NCBI GenBank assembly: GCA_964429855.1
Contig: CAYSDM010000006.1
Location: forward strand, 40,947-104,946
Direction of reading: 5' to 3'
Origin: CALLMM01 sp964429855
GTDB lineage: Bacteria; Armatimonadota; Chthonomonadetes; Chthonomonadales; CAJBBX01
Length of the DNA stretch: 64,000 nucleotides
Made by a program: the position numbers and the translations under genes. Below are positions 35,190-42,794 of this stretch, piece by piece. Within the stretch, counting starts at the first letter, position 1, and every line of letters begins with the position of its first letter. The notes beneath the pieces are model-generated. The model saw only the letters and a program-made list of their open reading frames with translations. It ran no database searches and had not been told where the DNA came from.

Positions 35190-36281
35190 GTGAACAGAGC
35201 AGAGTCTGAGCTACAAGCCTGGGGCAGGCGCTGGAAATTGACGCTGCCCGAAGCGTTCCTGCGCGTCTACGCGGCGCAGCCAGACCCCGTCTTCGGACCG
35301 TGCGCCTTCCTGTTGCCCGAAGAGGTTGAGTCCGATGATGCGCGCTGGTGCGGGATGATCCCGCAGTTTCTACCCTTCGGACATGACGGCGACAGCGGGA
35401 TATACGGTTTCTACTCGCTGCCGGGACTGTCGGGAGCGGAGTGCCCGATTCTGTTCTACGACGGAGAGGGAGAGTGCTACTTTCCGCTGGCTTCCAACTT
35501 CGACCGCTTCCTGCGCTGGTGCGCCATCGCCGGACGCTATGAGGAGCAGGATATCGAGGATGAGGATGTCTGGGTCTTCTCAGAGGCGGAGGCGCGCCGA
35601 CTGGGAATCGAAGAGGAGATACTTCAGAAGCCGATACCCCGTAATGAACGGGAGTTCTATGAGCAGCTTATCGCTGTAGACCCGCTCAGCCCATTCACTC
35701 TGGTCAGCAGCGGATGCATTCACTGGATGCGCGGGAATACGGAGCCTGCCCGCGACCTTTTCACCCGCGCCGCGCATATCGCTCCCTGGTATGCCGATCC
35801 GTTCTTCTTCCTGGGAGAGATGGAGGCGGCGGCGCAGCGTCTCGACCAGGCGATACCGTTCTGGTGGCAGGCGGCGCGGGGGCTGTTGGACCTCTCCACC
35901 TCGACTGACCACTTTGAGATGAGCGAGGAGTTTATGGGGCGTCAGCTCTATGGGCTGGCGGCGGAGCGGCTGGTAGATGTGCGCGAACTGATTCCGCCTG
36001 AGCTAAGCCGCTCTCCCTTCGGTCATCTGCTGCTGGAAGAGGATCCCTATGAGGCTCCTGCCCGGATCAATCTGGGTAACGACTACCGGAGGGAAGGCGA
36101 TATGGCGGAGGCGGAACGGCAGTATCTGAACGCGCTGCCCCTGGCGATGGATGAGCGGCAGTATGTCGCCGCCTACGAGTCGCTGATCGCCTTTTACGAT
36201 CAGGAGGGGCGGGACCGCGACGCGGCTCTGTGCCGGATAGACCTTCCGCTCTGTCTGGAGGAGGAAGAGGAAGAGGAGTAG
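35190..36281 (+). CDS. SUKH (SMI1/KNR4)-like plus TPR protein
   Basis: I start it at GTG 35190 (VNRAESELQAW), with GATGAGGAG 8-16 bases upstream; the frame is open further upstream but lies antisense to rqcH. The 363-residue protein has an N-terminal SMI1/KNR4-like domain (RRWKLTLPEAFLRVYAAQPDPVFGPCAFLLP, then PQFLPFGHDGDSGIYGFY). From about residue 160 TPR-like helices follow (SSGCIHWMRGNTEPARDLFTRAAHIAPWYADPFFFLGEMEAA). It ends in a run of glutamates. SUKH domains often act as immunity proteins against contact-dependent toxins, but this fused form may be a housekeeping protein. No toxin gene is adjacent. Confidence 0.75.
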   Translation: MNRAESELQAWGRRWKLTLPEAFLRVYAAQPDPVFGPCAFLLPEEVESDDARWCGMIPQFLPFGHDGDSGIYGFYSLPGLSGAECPILFYDGEGECYFPLASNFDRFLRWCAIAGRYEEQDIEDEDVWVFSEAEARRLGIEEEILQKPIPRNEREFYEQLIAVDPLSPFTLVSSGCIHWMRGNTEPARDLFTRAAHIAPWYADPFFFLGEMEAAAQRLDQAIPFWWQAARGLLDLSTSTDHFEMSEEFMGRQLYGLAAERLVDVRELIPPELSRSPFGHLLLEEDPYEAPARINLGNDYRREGDMAEAERQYLNALPLAMDERQYVAAYESLIAFYDQEGRDRDAALCRIDLPLCLEEEEEEE

Positions 36282-36305
36282 AGGCGGCTCTACGATCCGG
36301 TTAGG

Positions 36306-36389
36306 GCGCAATCGTCCGCGCCTATAGCGCAATCGTCCGCGCCTATAGCGCAATCGTCCGCGCCTATAGCGCAATCGTCCGCGCCTATA
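36306..36389. repeat. Four perfect 21-bp tandem repeats at a convergent gene junction
   Basis: The unit GCGCAATCGTCCGCGCCTATA occurs four times without change (36306-36326, 36327-36347, 36348-36368, 36369-36389). The last copy contains the stop codon of the minus-strand gene at 36385-37401. It is a minisatellite-like array and has no spacers, so it is not a CRISPR. Confidence 0.95.
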
Positions 36390-37401
36390 GCACGACGCGA
36401 GCCGCTTTCAGGCGCTGGCGCAGAGCCTCCGGGTCGTTGTTCAGAAACAGAATAGCTCCCTTCCAGATGTGCGTGGCTCCCGGCGCGACGTTAGCGTTCT
36501 GCGTGGGGCCGGCGTGCAGGCAGGGAATGCGCGTGTTCGTCATCAGCATCATCTGTTCCGGTCCCCAGTGGATCGCCAGCAGCCGCCTGCCGTCCGCTGA
36601 GACCCGCGCAATCGCCGGAAAGTCCGCCAGTTGATCCACCACCCACCAGCCGTCGGGCCACTCTCTCGCCCCGCCGTAGACCTTCGATCCCGCCTTCGTC
36701 AGCATCAGCACCCAGGGTTCCCGCTTTTTCTGCTCCGGCGTGGGGGTCGTTGCGCCGAAGCTGATGAATCGCCCTTCCACCCAGGTATGCACGGGATGCA
36801 GGTCCAGCCGCCTGCCAAACTGCGGCTCCTCTGTGAGAACCAGACACATCTGACAGTTCAGGTTATTCAACGGTTTGCCGGTCTCGTTGGTAACAGCGAA
36901 TTCCAGGTCAACCTGATCGGCTCGCGGGCGAACGGTGGCGCGCATCTTCACTCCCTCGCGAGTCTTCGCCGTGTAGGAGAGCGCGCCGGTACGCCGATCC
37001 GTTTTCCACTGCGGGAAGGGGGAGAGGCTCGCAAGCGGCGGCATATCGGGACGTTGATGGTCAATGAAATGCAGCCCCTGACTGCTTGCCAGAGTCTCCG
37101 GCATCCGCAGCCGAATCCACCCTGTCATCCAGGGCGCGGCAGCTTCGAATGCCAGCAGTCCGGTCTGACCGTCAGTCGGAGGGGGAACGGGTCTGACGGC
37201 GATACGCGATTCCGATCTCTGCGTCTCGGTCTCCTGCGCGGCGTCAGAAGGAGATAGGTTCATGTTTACACCCCGGTTCACTTCGCCCTCGCAAATGCAG
37301 GAACGGCGGATGGAATAGAGCCGATGTTCTGGCTCGGATGGGTGGGAGAGAACCGACAAAGCCAGCATTGCTGCCAGCGCATAACCGTATCGTATACTCA
37401 T
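36385..37401 (-). CDS. Secreted unknown protein, distant paralogue of the gene at 5772-6518
   Basis: The start at 37401 (MSIRYGYALAAMLALSVLSHP) gives a signal peptide and 338 residues. The rest is beta-rich without a named domain: MTGWIRLRMPETL, ATVRPRADQVDLEFAVTNETGKPLNNLNCQMCLVL and a C-terminal DGRRLLAIHWGPEQMMLMTNTRIPCLHAGP. The last part aligns in pattern with the cytoplasmic-looking protein at 5772-6518. Both lie close to glycan enzymes, so a carbohydrate-active or carbohydrate-binding role is possible. The stop codon lies inside the fourth 21-bp tandem repeat. Upstream lies transposon debris. Confidence 0.72.
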   Translation of the reverse strand: MSIRYGYALAAMLALSVLSHPSEPEHRLYSIRRSCICEGEVNRGVNMNLSPSDAAQETETQRSESRIAVRPVPPPTDGQTGLLAFEAAAPWMTGWIRLRMPETLASSQGLHFIDHQRPDMPPLASLSPFPQWKTDRRTGALSYTAKTREGVKMRATVRPRADQVDLEFAVTNETGKPLNNLNCQMCLVLTEEPQFGRRLDLHPVHTWVEGRFISFGATTPTPEQKKREPWVLMLTKAGSKVYGGAREWPDGWWVVDQLADFPAIARVSADGRRLLAIHWGPEQMMLMTNTRIPCLHAGPTQNANVAPGATHIWKGAILFLNNDPEALRQRLKAARVVL

Positions 37402-37553
37402 CCTTGCACCTCTGTGTTTCCCCGTCGTCGCCACACTCTGACCGAAACCCTCATTCGCGATCGTCCCGATCACCGTCTGGCTGGCGTTGGTCACGGTGCG
37501 TTCAGTCAGGGTGGTATTTGTCCATGACTGCAACAATATCATTACACATCAGC

Positions 37554-37637
37554 CCGGCGAAACGGCTTCAGACGCAAAATGCAGCGTTCCACAATATTGC
37601 GCTTTGCGCCCTCTTTATCGCGAGGCGCTTCGGTAAC
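37554..37637 (-). pseudogene. Remnant of an IS5-family transposase C-terminus
   Basis: The minus strand encodes TEAPRDKEGAKRNIVERCILRLKPFRR. This matches the RNVVER-x-x-NRLK-x-FR segment near the end of IS5-group transposases. Only about 28 residues remain, with no start, no upstream DDE core and no inverted repeats visible. It reads in frame with the IS3-like remnant at 37659-37799. Confidence 0.7.
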
Positions 37638-37658
37638 ACAGGTAAAGAGGGTTAGAAG

Positions 37659-37799
37659 GAGATACTCATGGCAGAAAGGTCTATGAAAACTCTCCCGAAA
37701 CCCGTTCTGCCACGGTCTACCAGGATCAATATAATGGGGCTTGGCCTCCTTGCCTACCAACCAGGCTTTGAGGGCATGGTAGATGAACTCCGGATAGTC
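37659..37799 (-). pseudogene. Remnant of an IS3-family OrfB integrase core
   Basis: The minus strand encodes DYPEFIYHALKAWLVGK followed by PHYIDPGRPWQNGFRESFH. This matches the D-GPEFI-AL-WL and YI-PG-PWxNG-xESF block around the last catalytic residues of IS3 OrfB; the glutamate of RESF is present. The rest of the transposase is gone. The segment 37402-37967 between flanking genes holds only these relics and undefined sequence. Confidence 0.75.
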
Positions 37800-37967
37800 G
37801 CGCAAGCCTTCCTCTCCCTCGTCCCGGGCGGCGGCTCCTTTTGGTCCCTCTTCTACGCGGTTCGAAAAGCGCGCCACCGCCCTTCGATTCAGGTCATCTA
37901 TAGAGAAGGAAGGGGGAGCTTCTTTCTTCAATCGCTTAAGAAAGTCAAACAGATTCTTTGCCGTCTG

Positions 37968-39524
37968 TCACGCATTCTGCGTCATCTTGCCCTTGTCCGC
38001 CGCCTGCGCGTTGCGGCGCGCCTCCTCTGCCTGACGCTGCATCTCCTCGACCGTCTTGGTCTGCAATCGCGCCATGCCCGTAAAGCCTTCCAGCGTCTTT
38101 ACCCGCGTGCCGTTGCGCTCCGCCTCCTCCAGACGCGCCTTCGCCTTCGGAATCTCTGCGGCGTACTGCGGCAGCCACGTCGCCTGCGCCACCAGCATCT
38201 CGTCCGTCATCTGCCACACCTCCTCCGGGTCGCAGACCGCCCCGACCAGCGGATCGTGCAGCATCGCCTGCTTCAGCAGAGTCACATCCCCCGCGACCGC
38301 CGCCTCCATCCCCATCCGCTGTACGTTCACGCTCGCCGAACAGGTCGCCGCGCACGCCAGAGGCAGGTCGCCGATATGCGCCATGTGGATACCGTTCCTG
38401 TCCACAAATCCCAGCGACTCGACGATACAGCCCTGCGGCAGGTTGGTAACGATCCCGGTGTTGGGCACGTTGAAGTGACCGCGATAGGTCCGTCCGGTCT
38501 CCAGCGCCTCGATGATGTAGGAGCCGTGCTCCTCGCTGCGGCTTTCGGGGGTGAATTTCGGCGGGTCGGCTTTGAGCCAGTTAGGGAAGTCGGTCTCGAA
38601 CCAGTTGCGCCCCTCCGTGCAGACCCGCAAGTAGCCGCCCGTCTCCCCGTTGATCCACGACGACAGGTCTATCCACCTGGCGATCTCGTCCAGGCGCTTG
38701 CGATACCAGGGCACATACTCTGACAGATGCCCGTTGCTCTCCGTCGAGTAGTAGCCAAACCGCTTGAGCACGTCTATGCGCACCTTTTCGGTGGTGGGGT
38801 AGGTTGGATGGGAGGCGAACAGATCGTAGAGCATCGGGATCAGGTCATACTGCCGCCACTGCGCCTGCAGGCACCAGGTCTGATGGTTGATGCCGGAGAA
38901 GACAAAGGCGATATCCTTGCGGTGGACGCTCTCCTCGGGACCGATCAGTCCTTCGCGGCGCGCCCAGTGCGTCACGCAGTCGGCAATCTGCCACTGCGCT
39001 CCCTGCACCCCGTGACACAGCCCGACCGTCTTCACGCCCCCGTATTTGTTGCACGCCCAGGTCAGCATCGCCATCGGGTTGGAGTAGTTGAGGAAGAGCG
39101 CGCCCGGTTTCGCTACTTCTCGAATATCCTTGCAGAACTCCAGCAGCGCCGCGATGCCCCGCTGCGCGTACATAATGCCGCCCGCACAGATCGTGTCGCC
39201 CACGCACTGATCCACGCCGTACTTGAGGGGAATGTCAATGTCGGTCTGGAACGCCTCCAGCCCGCCCTGCCTTATCATGCAGATCACGTAGTCGCTGTCG
39301 GCAATCGCGGCGCGGCGGTCCGTTGTGGCGACAATCTTAGCAGGCAGGTTGTTACCGGCGATGTCGCGCTCGGCCAGTTGCCGTACCATATCGAGGTTGC
39401 GCGCGTTGATGTCGGTAAAGGCGAAGGTAGTATCGTTCAATTCGGGAACGGTGAGCAGATCTCCCATCAGCCGACGGGTGAAGCCGATGCTCCCGGCTCC
39501 GATCATGGCGATTTTGAGGGACAT
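37968..39524 (-). CDS. GH4 family NAD-dependent glycosidase (alpha-galactosidase/alpha-glucuronidase type)
   Basis: The start at 39524 (MSLKIAMIGAGSIGFTRRLMGDLL) gives 518 residues with the NAD-binding GxGS loop at the N-terminus. GH4 enzymes use NAD+ and a metal for a redox-elimination mechanism in the cytoplasm. Metal ligands are seen in GLCHGVQG (Cys) and GINHQTW (His), and NYSNPMAMLTWA is conserved. From memory, a CHG triplet is typical of alpha-glucuronidase or galacturonidase members, while CHSV marks alpha-galactosidases, so a uronide substrate is possible. The C-terminus ends in a charged helical tail. Its ribosome site GGGAGAG lies in the 3' arm of a hairpin just before the start. 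Confidence 0.88.
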   Translation of the reverse strand: MSLKIAMIGAGSIGFTRRLMGDLLTVPELNDTTFAFTDINARNLDMVRQLAERDIAGNNLPAKIVATTDRRAAIADSDYVICMIRQGGLEAFQTDIDIPLKYGVDQCVGDTICAGGIMYAQRGIAALLEFCKDIREVAKPGALFLNYSNPMAMLTWACNKYGGVKTVGLCHGVQGAQWQIADCVTHWARREGLIGPEESVHRKDIAFVFSGINHQTWCLQAQWRQYDLIPMLYDLFASHPTYPTTEKVRIDVLKRFGYYSTESNGHLSEYVPWYRKRLDEIARWIDLSSWINGETGGYLRVCTEGRNWFETDFPNWLKADPPKFTPESRSEEHGSYIIEALETGRTYRGHFNVPNTGIVTNLPQGCIVESLGFVDRNGIHMAHIGDLPLACAATCSASVNVQRMGMEAAVAGDVTLLKQAMLHDPLVGAVCDPEEVWQMTDEMLVAQATWLPQYAAEIPKAKARLEEAERNGTRVKTLEGFTGMARLQTKTVEEMQRQAEEARRNAQAADKGKMTQNA

Positions 39525-39529
39525 AAGAA

Positions 39530-39566
39530 AACTCTCCCGGTGCGTGAATTGTTCACCGGGAGAGTT
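39530..39566 (-). promoter_or_regulatory. Hairpin that sequesters the GH4 ribosome-binding site
   Basis: AACTCTCCCGGTG (39530-39542) and CACCGGGAGAGTT (39554-39566) form a perfect 13-bp stem with an 11-base loop. In the minus-strand mRNA the 3' arm contains GGGAGAG, and the ATG follows 5 bases later. The folded form would hide the ribosome site. No long T-tract follows, so it is not a classical terminator. Confidence 0.65.
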
Positions 39567-39646
39567 CGCGAGGCGAGAACCAGAGTCCTGCATGGATATC
39601 CTTCGATATGAGATGCAGACGCGAACGATGAGGAGCGGTTTGATAG

Positions 39647-39734
39647 GTTAACGGCTGTAAGCGGAGCCACGCTAATGGCGGGAGCGAGGCGCAGGCGGAA
39701 GCTGCTGGGCGTCGGCTCCACTGCCATGTTAGGC
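39647..39734 (+). other. Integron attC-like recombination site (degenerate)
   Basis: The 88-base segment has GGTTAAC at its left end and the perfect core GTTAGGC (GTTRRRY, 39728-39734) at the right. Inside lie GGAGCCACGC and GCGTCGGCTCC, which are complementary apart from one extra base, the expected L-box pair with an extrahelical base. The left core has two mismatches to the consensus. No integrase gene is in the window. It fills part of the 498-bp gap 39525-40022. Confidence 0.45.
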
Positions 39735-39956
39735 CGTGGCCCTGCCCCATTTTCGCATATAGTGCGCTGAAGCGGTTGCATTGGCGCAGCCGTTGCTTCC
39801 GTCGTTGTCCCGGGGCGCTCTGGCGCGCCGATTGGCGCTTCGTTTATGCTTACAACAAACGCCAACTCGCCAAAAGGAGCAAGCCCGAATACAACTACAA
39901 CCTCATAGACTTCTTATCCACACTATCATAGACACTCCCGAAACAACGCCGTTTTC

Positions 39957-39983
39957 TTGCGGTTCTCCCGGATCGGGTATACT
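39957..39983 (+). promoter_or_regulatory. Possible promoter of the 40-46 kb gene run
   Basis: TATACT (39978-39983) lies 39 bp before the start codon at 40023. TTGCGG (39957-39962) is 15 bases upstream, a shorter spacing than ideal. Confidence 0.4.
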
Positions 39984-40022
39984 AACCCACTGTATCAACG
40001 TACAGAGTGATGGGAGAGCGGC

Positions 40023-40919
40023 ATGGGCAGCACACGCAGGGAGTTTCTGACGGCAGCGACGGCAACCCCGATTCTGCTGGCGTCGTCTCTGTCAGCGAAA
40101 GGGCAGGACGATCAGGCGAAGGAACCGCCGCCCCCGGCGTATCGGCTTGCCATCAATCTGGAGATCATGTTCCCGCGCGAGATGCCCTACGAAGAGCGGA
40201 TCGCGCAGGTCGCCAGATGCGGAGCCAGACACTACGGATTCTGGGGATGGCAGGGCAAGAACCTCGATAAGATGCTGGAGATGCAGACGAAGCATGACCT
40301 GAAATGCGTCAGTATCACCGGCAACCCGAAAACCGGATGGGGGACGGGTCTGACGAAGACCGGGGCGGAGCAGGCGTTTCTGGAGGATTTCGAGGAGTGC
40401 TGCCAGGTCGCCAATCGTTTCGGGTGCGATAACCTGATCACCTTTGTCGGCGCGGCGCAGAAAGATATTCCGAAAGAGACTCAGCAGGAGCAGATCATCG
40501 CCGGGTTGAAGAGAGCAGGAGAGATCGCCCGGAAGTATAACGTCTATCTGACGCTGGAGCCGCTGAACCGGGTCGAGTCGCCGCAGATGACGATGCTGAC
40601 CTCCGCCGAAGCGTTTCTGTACTGCACGGAGACCAATCACCCGCATGTGAAGGTAGACTACGATATCTACCACCGGCAACTTGGCGAAGGCAATGTGTTA
40701 AACAATTTGCGCGTCGGGCTGGAGAAGGGCTACATTCGCTTTATCGAGGTCGGGGATGTGCCGGGACGCCGCGAGCCGGGCAGCGGCGAAACCAACTATC
40801 ATAATATCTTTCGTTTCCTGCGACGGGTCGGGTATGCGGGCTTTATCGGCATGGAGCATGGCAGCACCTCCACGCCGCAGCACGCCTGGGATGTCACCCG
40901 CAAACTGGCAGGGCTGTAA
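40023..40919 (+). CDS. Exported sugar phosphate isomerase/epimerase (hydroxypyruvate-isomerase-like TIM barrel)
   Basis: The 298-residue protein starts with a twin-arginine-type signal (TRREFLTAATATPILLASSL), so it is probably exported folded. The AP-endonuclease-2/xylose-isomerase-like barrel has LEIMFPREMPYEERIAQVARCG, VYLTLEPLNRVE (metal-binding Glu), VKVDYDIYHRQL, RFIEVGDVPGRREPGSGETNYHNIF and GFIGMEHG. These are the conserved metal and substrate residues of Hyi-like enzymes. It heads a run of eight same-direction genes with short gaps. The exact sugar is unknown. Confidence 0.85.
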   Translation: MGSTRREFLTAATATPILLASSLSAKGQDDQAKEPPPPAYRLAINLEIMFPREMPYEERIAQVARCGARHYGFWGWQGKNLDKMLEMQTKHDLKCVSITGNPKTGWGTGLTKTGAEQAFLEDFEECCQVANRFGCDNLITFVGAAQKDIPKETQQEQIIAGLKRAGEIARKYNVYLTLEPLNRVESPQMTMLTSAEAFLYCTETNHPHVKVDYDIYHRQLGEGNVLNNLRVGLEKGYIRFIEVGDVPGRREPGSGETNYHNIFRFLRRVGYAGFIGMEHGSTSTPQHAWDVTRKLAGL

Positions 40920-40962
40920 ACGGATAAAAAGCGCGGTTCTCGCGCACAGGAGAGCAATAGGG

Positions 40963-41268
40963 ATGCCTGAGTCTGTCAAGGTCGCCAATGTGAGCGATCT
41001 CCCGGAGGGAACGGGGCTGGTCGTGGATGTGAGAGGCGCAGAGATCGCGCTGTTCAAGGTGGAGGACAACGTCTATGCCATCGAGAACGAGTGCCCGCAT
41101 CGCGAGGGGCCGCTCGGCGACGGCGATCTGGACGGAGAGATCGTCACCTGCCCGTTCCACGCCTGGGAGGTCAACGTCCGCACCGGCGAGGTCGTCATGA
41201 ACCCGGCGATCTGCGCGAAGACCTATCCCTGCCGCGTGGAGGATGGCGCGGTCTATGTCGAAGTCTGA
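40963..41268 (+). CDS. Rieske [2Fe-2S] ferredoxin-like protein (NirD-like)
   Basis: The start at 40963 has AGGAG about 10 bases upstream. The 101-residue protein has the full Rieske cluster motif: CPHREGPLGDGDLDGEIVTC followed by PFHAW (C-x-H ... C-x-x-H). Length matches stand-alone Rieske ferredoxins and NirD small subunits. It probably transfers electrons to an oxygenase or other redox enzyme in the cytoplasm. It lies 43 bp after the isomerase gene and 21 bp before queE. The PhyH oxygenase two genes after queC uses no Rieske donor, so its partner is unclear. Confidence 0.9.
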   Translation: MPESVKVANVSDLPEGTGLVVDVRGAEIALFKVEDNVYAIENECPHREGPLGDGDLDGEIVTCPFHAWEVNVRTGEVVMNPAICAKTYPCRVEDGAVYVEV

Positions 41269-41289
41269 TCGCCGCTTTTCGGGAAAACA

Positions 41290-42072
41290 ATGGCGACTCT
41301 GATACCTGCCGCGACGCAGACGAAGGCGCATCTGGTAGAGATGTTCGCCAGCGTTCAGGGAGAGGGTCCCTGGGTGGGGGAACGGCAGCTTTTCGTCCGC
41401 TTTCTGGGGTGTAACCTGGACTGTCTCTACTGCGACGCGCCGGAGACCAAGACCCGTCAGAGCCGCTGCCGGATCGAGGAGGAGCCGGGTTCGTGGCGGT
41501 TTGAGTGGGTGGATAACCCGTTCATGGTCGCCGACCTGATGCGCCATCTGGAGCGTTTTGGCTCCCCTGCGCTCTACCATGCGGTCGCGGTCACGGGCGG
41601 AGAGCCGCTGCTGCATCACCGCTTTCTGGCAAACTGGTTTCCCGCGCTGCGTCAGGCAGGCTATCGGGTCTATCTGGAGACCAGCGGCGAACTGTACGCG
41701 AGAATGGAGCGCGTAGCGTCGTGGGTGGACTTCTGCGCGATGGACATCAAGCTCCCCTCCAGCAGCGGCGAAAAGCCGCTCTGGCAGGCGCATCGCGCAT
41801 TTCTGCAGGTCTGCCGGGATGCTGGGATCGCCACCTATGCAAAGGCGGTCGTCGGGCATAACAGTACAGACGAGGAGATCGCGGAGAGCGCGCGCATCGT
41901 GGCGGAGGTCTGGGGGGAGGTTGCGCTGGTGTTGCAGCCGGTGACGCCGTTCGGGGCGGTCACGCAGGCTCCCACCGCCGCGCAGATGCTCCACTTTCAG
42001 CTTGTCGCGCGGGCGATCCACCCGCGTGTGCGCGTCATTCCGCAGACGCATAAGCTGCTGGGCGCGCTCTAG
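41290..42072 (+). CDS. queE: 7-carboxy-7-deazaguanine synthase (radical SAM)
   Basis: QueE rearranges 6-carboxytetrahydropterin to 7-carboxy-7-deazaguanine, the precursor of preQ0 and queuosine. The 260-residue protein opens with MFASVQGEGPWVGERQLFVRFLGCNLDCLYCD, which contains the radical-SAM CxxxCxxC cluster site. AVAVTGGEPLLH carries the GGE SAM-binding motif. queC follows 19 bp downstream, so the pathway assignment is strong. queD and queF are not in the window. Confidence 0.92.
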   Translation: MATLIPAATQTKAHLVEMFASVQGEGPWVGERQLFVRFLGCNLDCLYCDAPETKTRQSRCRIEEEPGSWRFEWVDNPFMVADLMRHLERFGSPALYHAVAVTGGEPLLHHRFLANWFPALRQAGYRVYLETSGELYARMERVASWVDFCAMDIKLPSSSGEKPLWQAHRAFLQVCRDAGIATYAKAVVGHNSTDEEIAESARIVAEVWGEVALVLQPVTPFGAVTQAPTAAQMLHFQLVARAIHPRVRVIPQTHKLLGAL

Positions 42073-42091
42073 GAGAGGAGAGAGGCGCAGT

Positions 42092-42781
42092 ATGGGCGGA
42101 CTGGCGGTCGTGCTGGTGTCGGGAGGAATGGACAGCGCGGTGACGGCGGCGGCGGCGCGCGCCGACGGCTACGATCTGCGTTTTCTGCACCTGAACTACG
42201 GACAGCGCACCGAAAAGCGTGAACTGAAGGCGTTTCATGACATCGCCGACCACTACGGCATTCCGGCTTCCGGGCGGCTGGTCGCCTCCATCGCGCACCT
42301 GGCACAGATTGGCGGCTCCTCCCTGACCGACGCCCGCATCCCCGTCTCCGAAGCCGACCTCTCCAATCCCGCTATTCCCTCCTCCTACGTCCCGTTTCGC
42401 AACGCGCATATCCTCTCCATCGCCGTAAGCTGGGCGGAGGTGATCGGGGCGGCGCGCATCTACATCGGGGCGGTCTACGAGGATTCGAGCGGCTATCCCG
42501 ACTGCCGACCGGAGTACTATGCCGCCTTTAACGAGGTGGTGCGACTGGGAACGGCGAAAGGAGAGATACGCATCGAGACGCCGTTGATCCACCTGAAGAA
42601 AGAGGAGATTGTGCGAAAGGGCATCGAACTGGGCGCGCCGCTCGCTCTGACCTGGTCCTGTTATCAATCAGAAGACGAAGCCTGCGGAGTCTGCGACTCC
42701 TGCGCGCTGCGCCTCCGCGGATTCCAGCGCGCCGGGATCGAAGATCCGATCCCCTACCGCGCTCGCCTGAACTATGCCTGA
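42092..42781 (+). CDS. queC: 7-cyano-7-deazaguanine synthase
   Basis: QueC converts 7-carboxy-7-deazaguanine to preQ0 with ATP and ammonia. The start at 42092 follows AGGAGAGGAGAGAGG. The 229-residue product has the PP-loop LVSGGMDSAVTAAAA near residue 8, YVPFRNAHILSIAVSWAEVIGA, and the zinc site CYQSEDEACGVCDSCALRLRGF near the C-terminus. It follows queE directly. The next gene starts near its stop codon. Confidence 0.95.
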   Translation: MGGLAVVLVSGGMDSAVTAAAARADGYDLRFLHLNYGQRTEKRELKAFHDIADHYGIPASGRLVASIAHLAQIGGSSLTDARIPVSEADLSNPAIPSSYVPFRNAHILSIAVSWAEVIGAARIYIGAVYEDSSGYPDCRPEYYAAFNEVVRLGTAKGEIRIETPLIHLKKEEIVRKGIELGAPLALTWSCYQSEDEACGVCDSCALRLRGFQRAGIEDPIPYRARLNYA

Positions 42782-42794
42782 CGCCGGAAACGCC

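Noticed and set aside
35190..36281. Toxin-immunity locus based on the SUKH domain
   Set aside because: No polymorphic toxin, secretion gene or repeat cassette lies beside it; the SUKH-TPR fusion alone does not support an immunity call.
36306..36389. Possible CRISPR array
   Set aside because: The four units are directly adjacent with no unique spacers, and no cas genes are nearby.
39503..39865. 120-codon minus-strand frame before the GH4 gene
   Set aside because: Its codons run through the attC-like palindrome and the hairpin, it overlaps the GH4 start, and it has no independent support.
41269..41289. preQ1 riboswitch before queE
   Set aside because: Only 21 bases separate queE from the Rieske gene, too short for the aptamer, and no preQ1 motif is visible.
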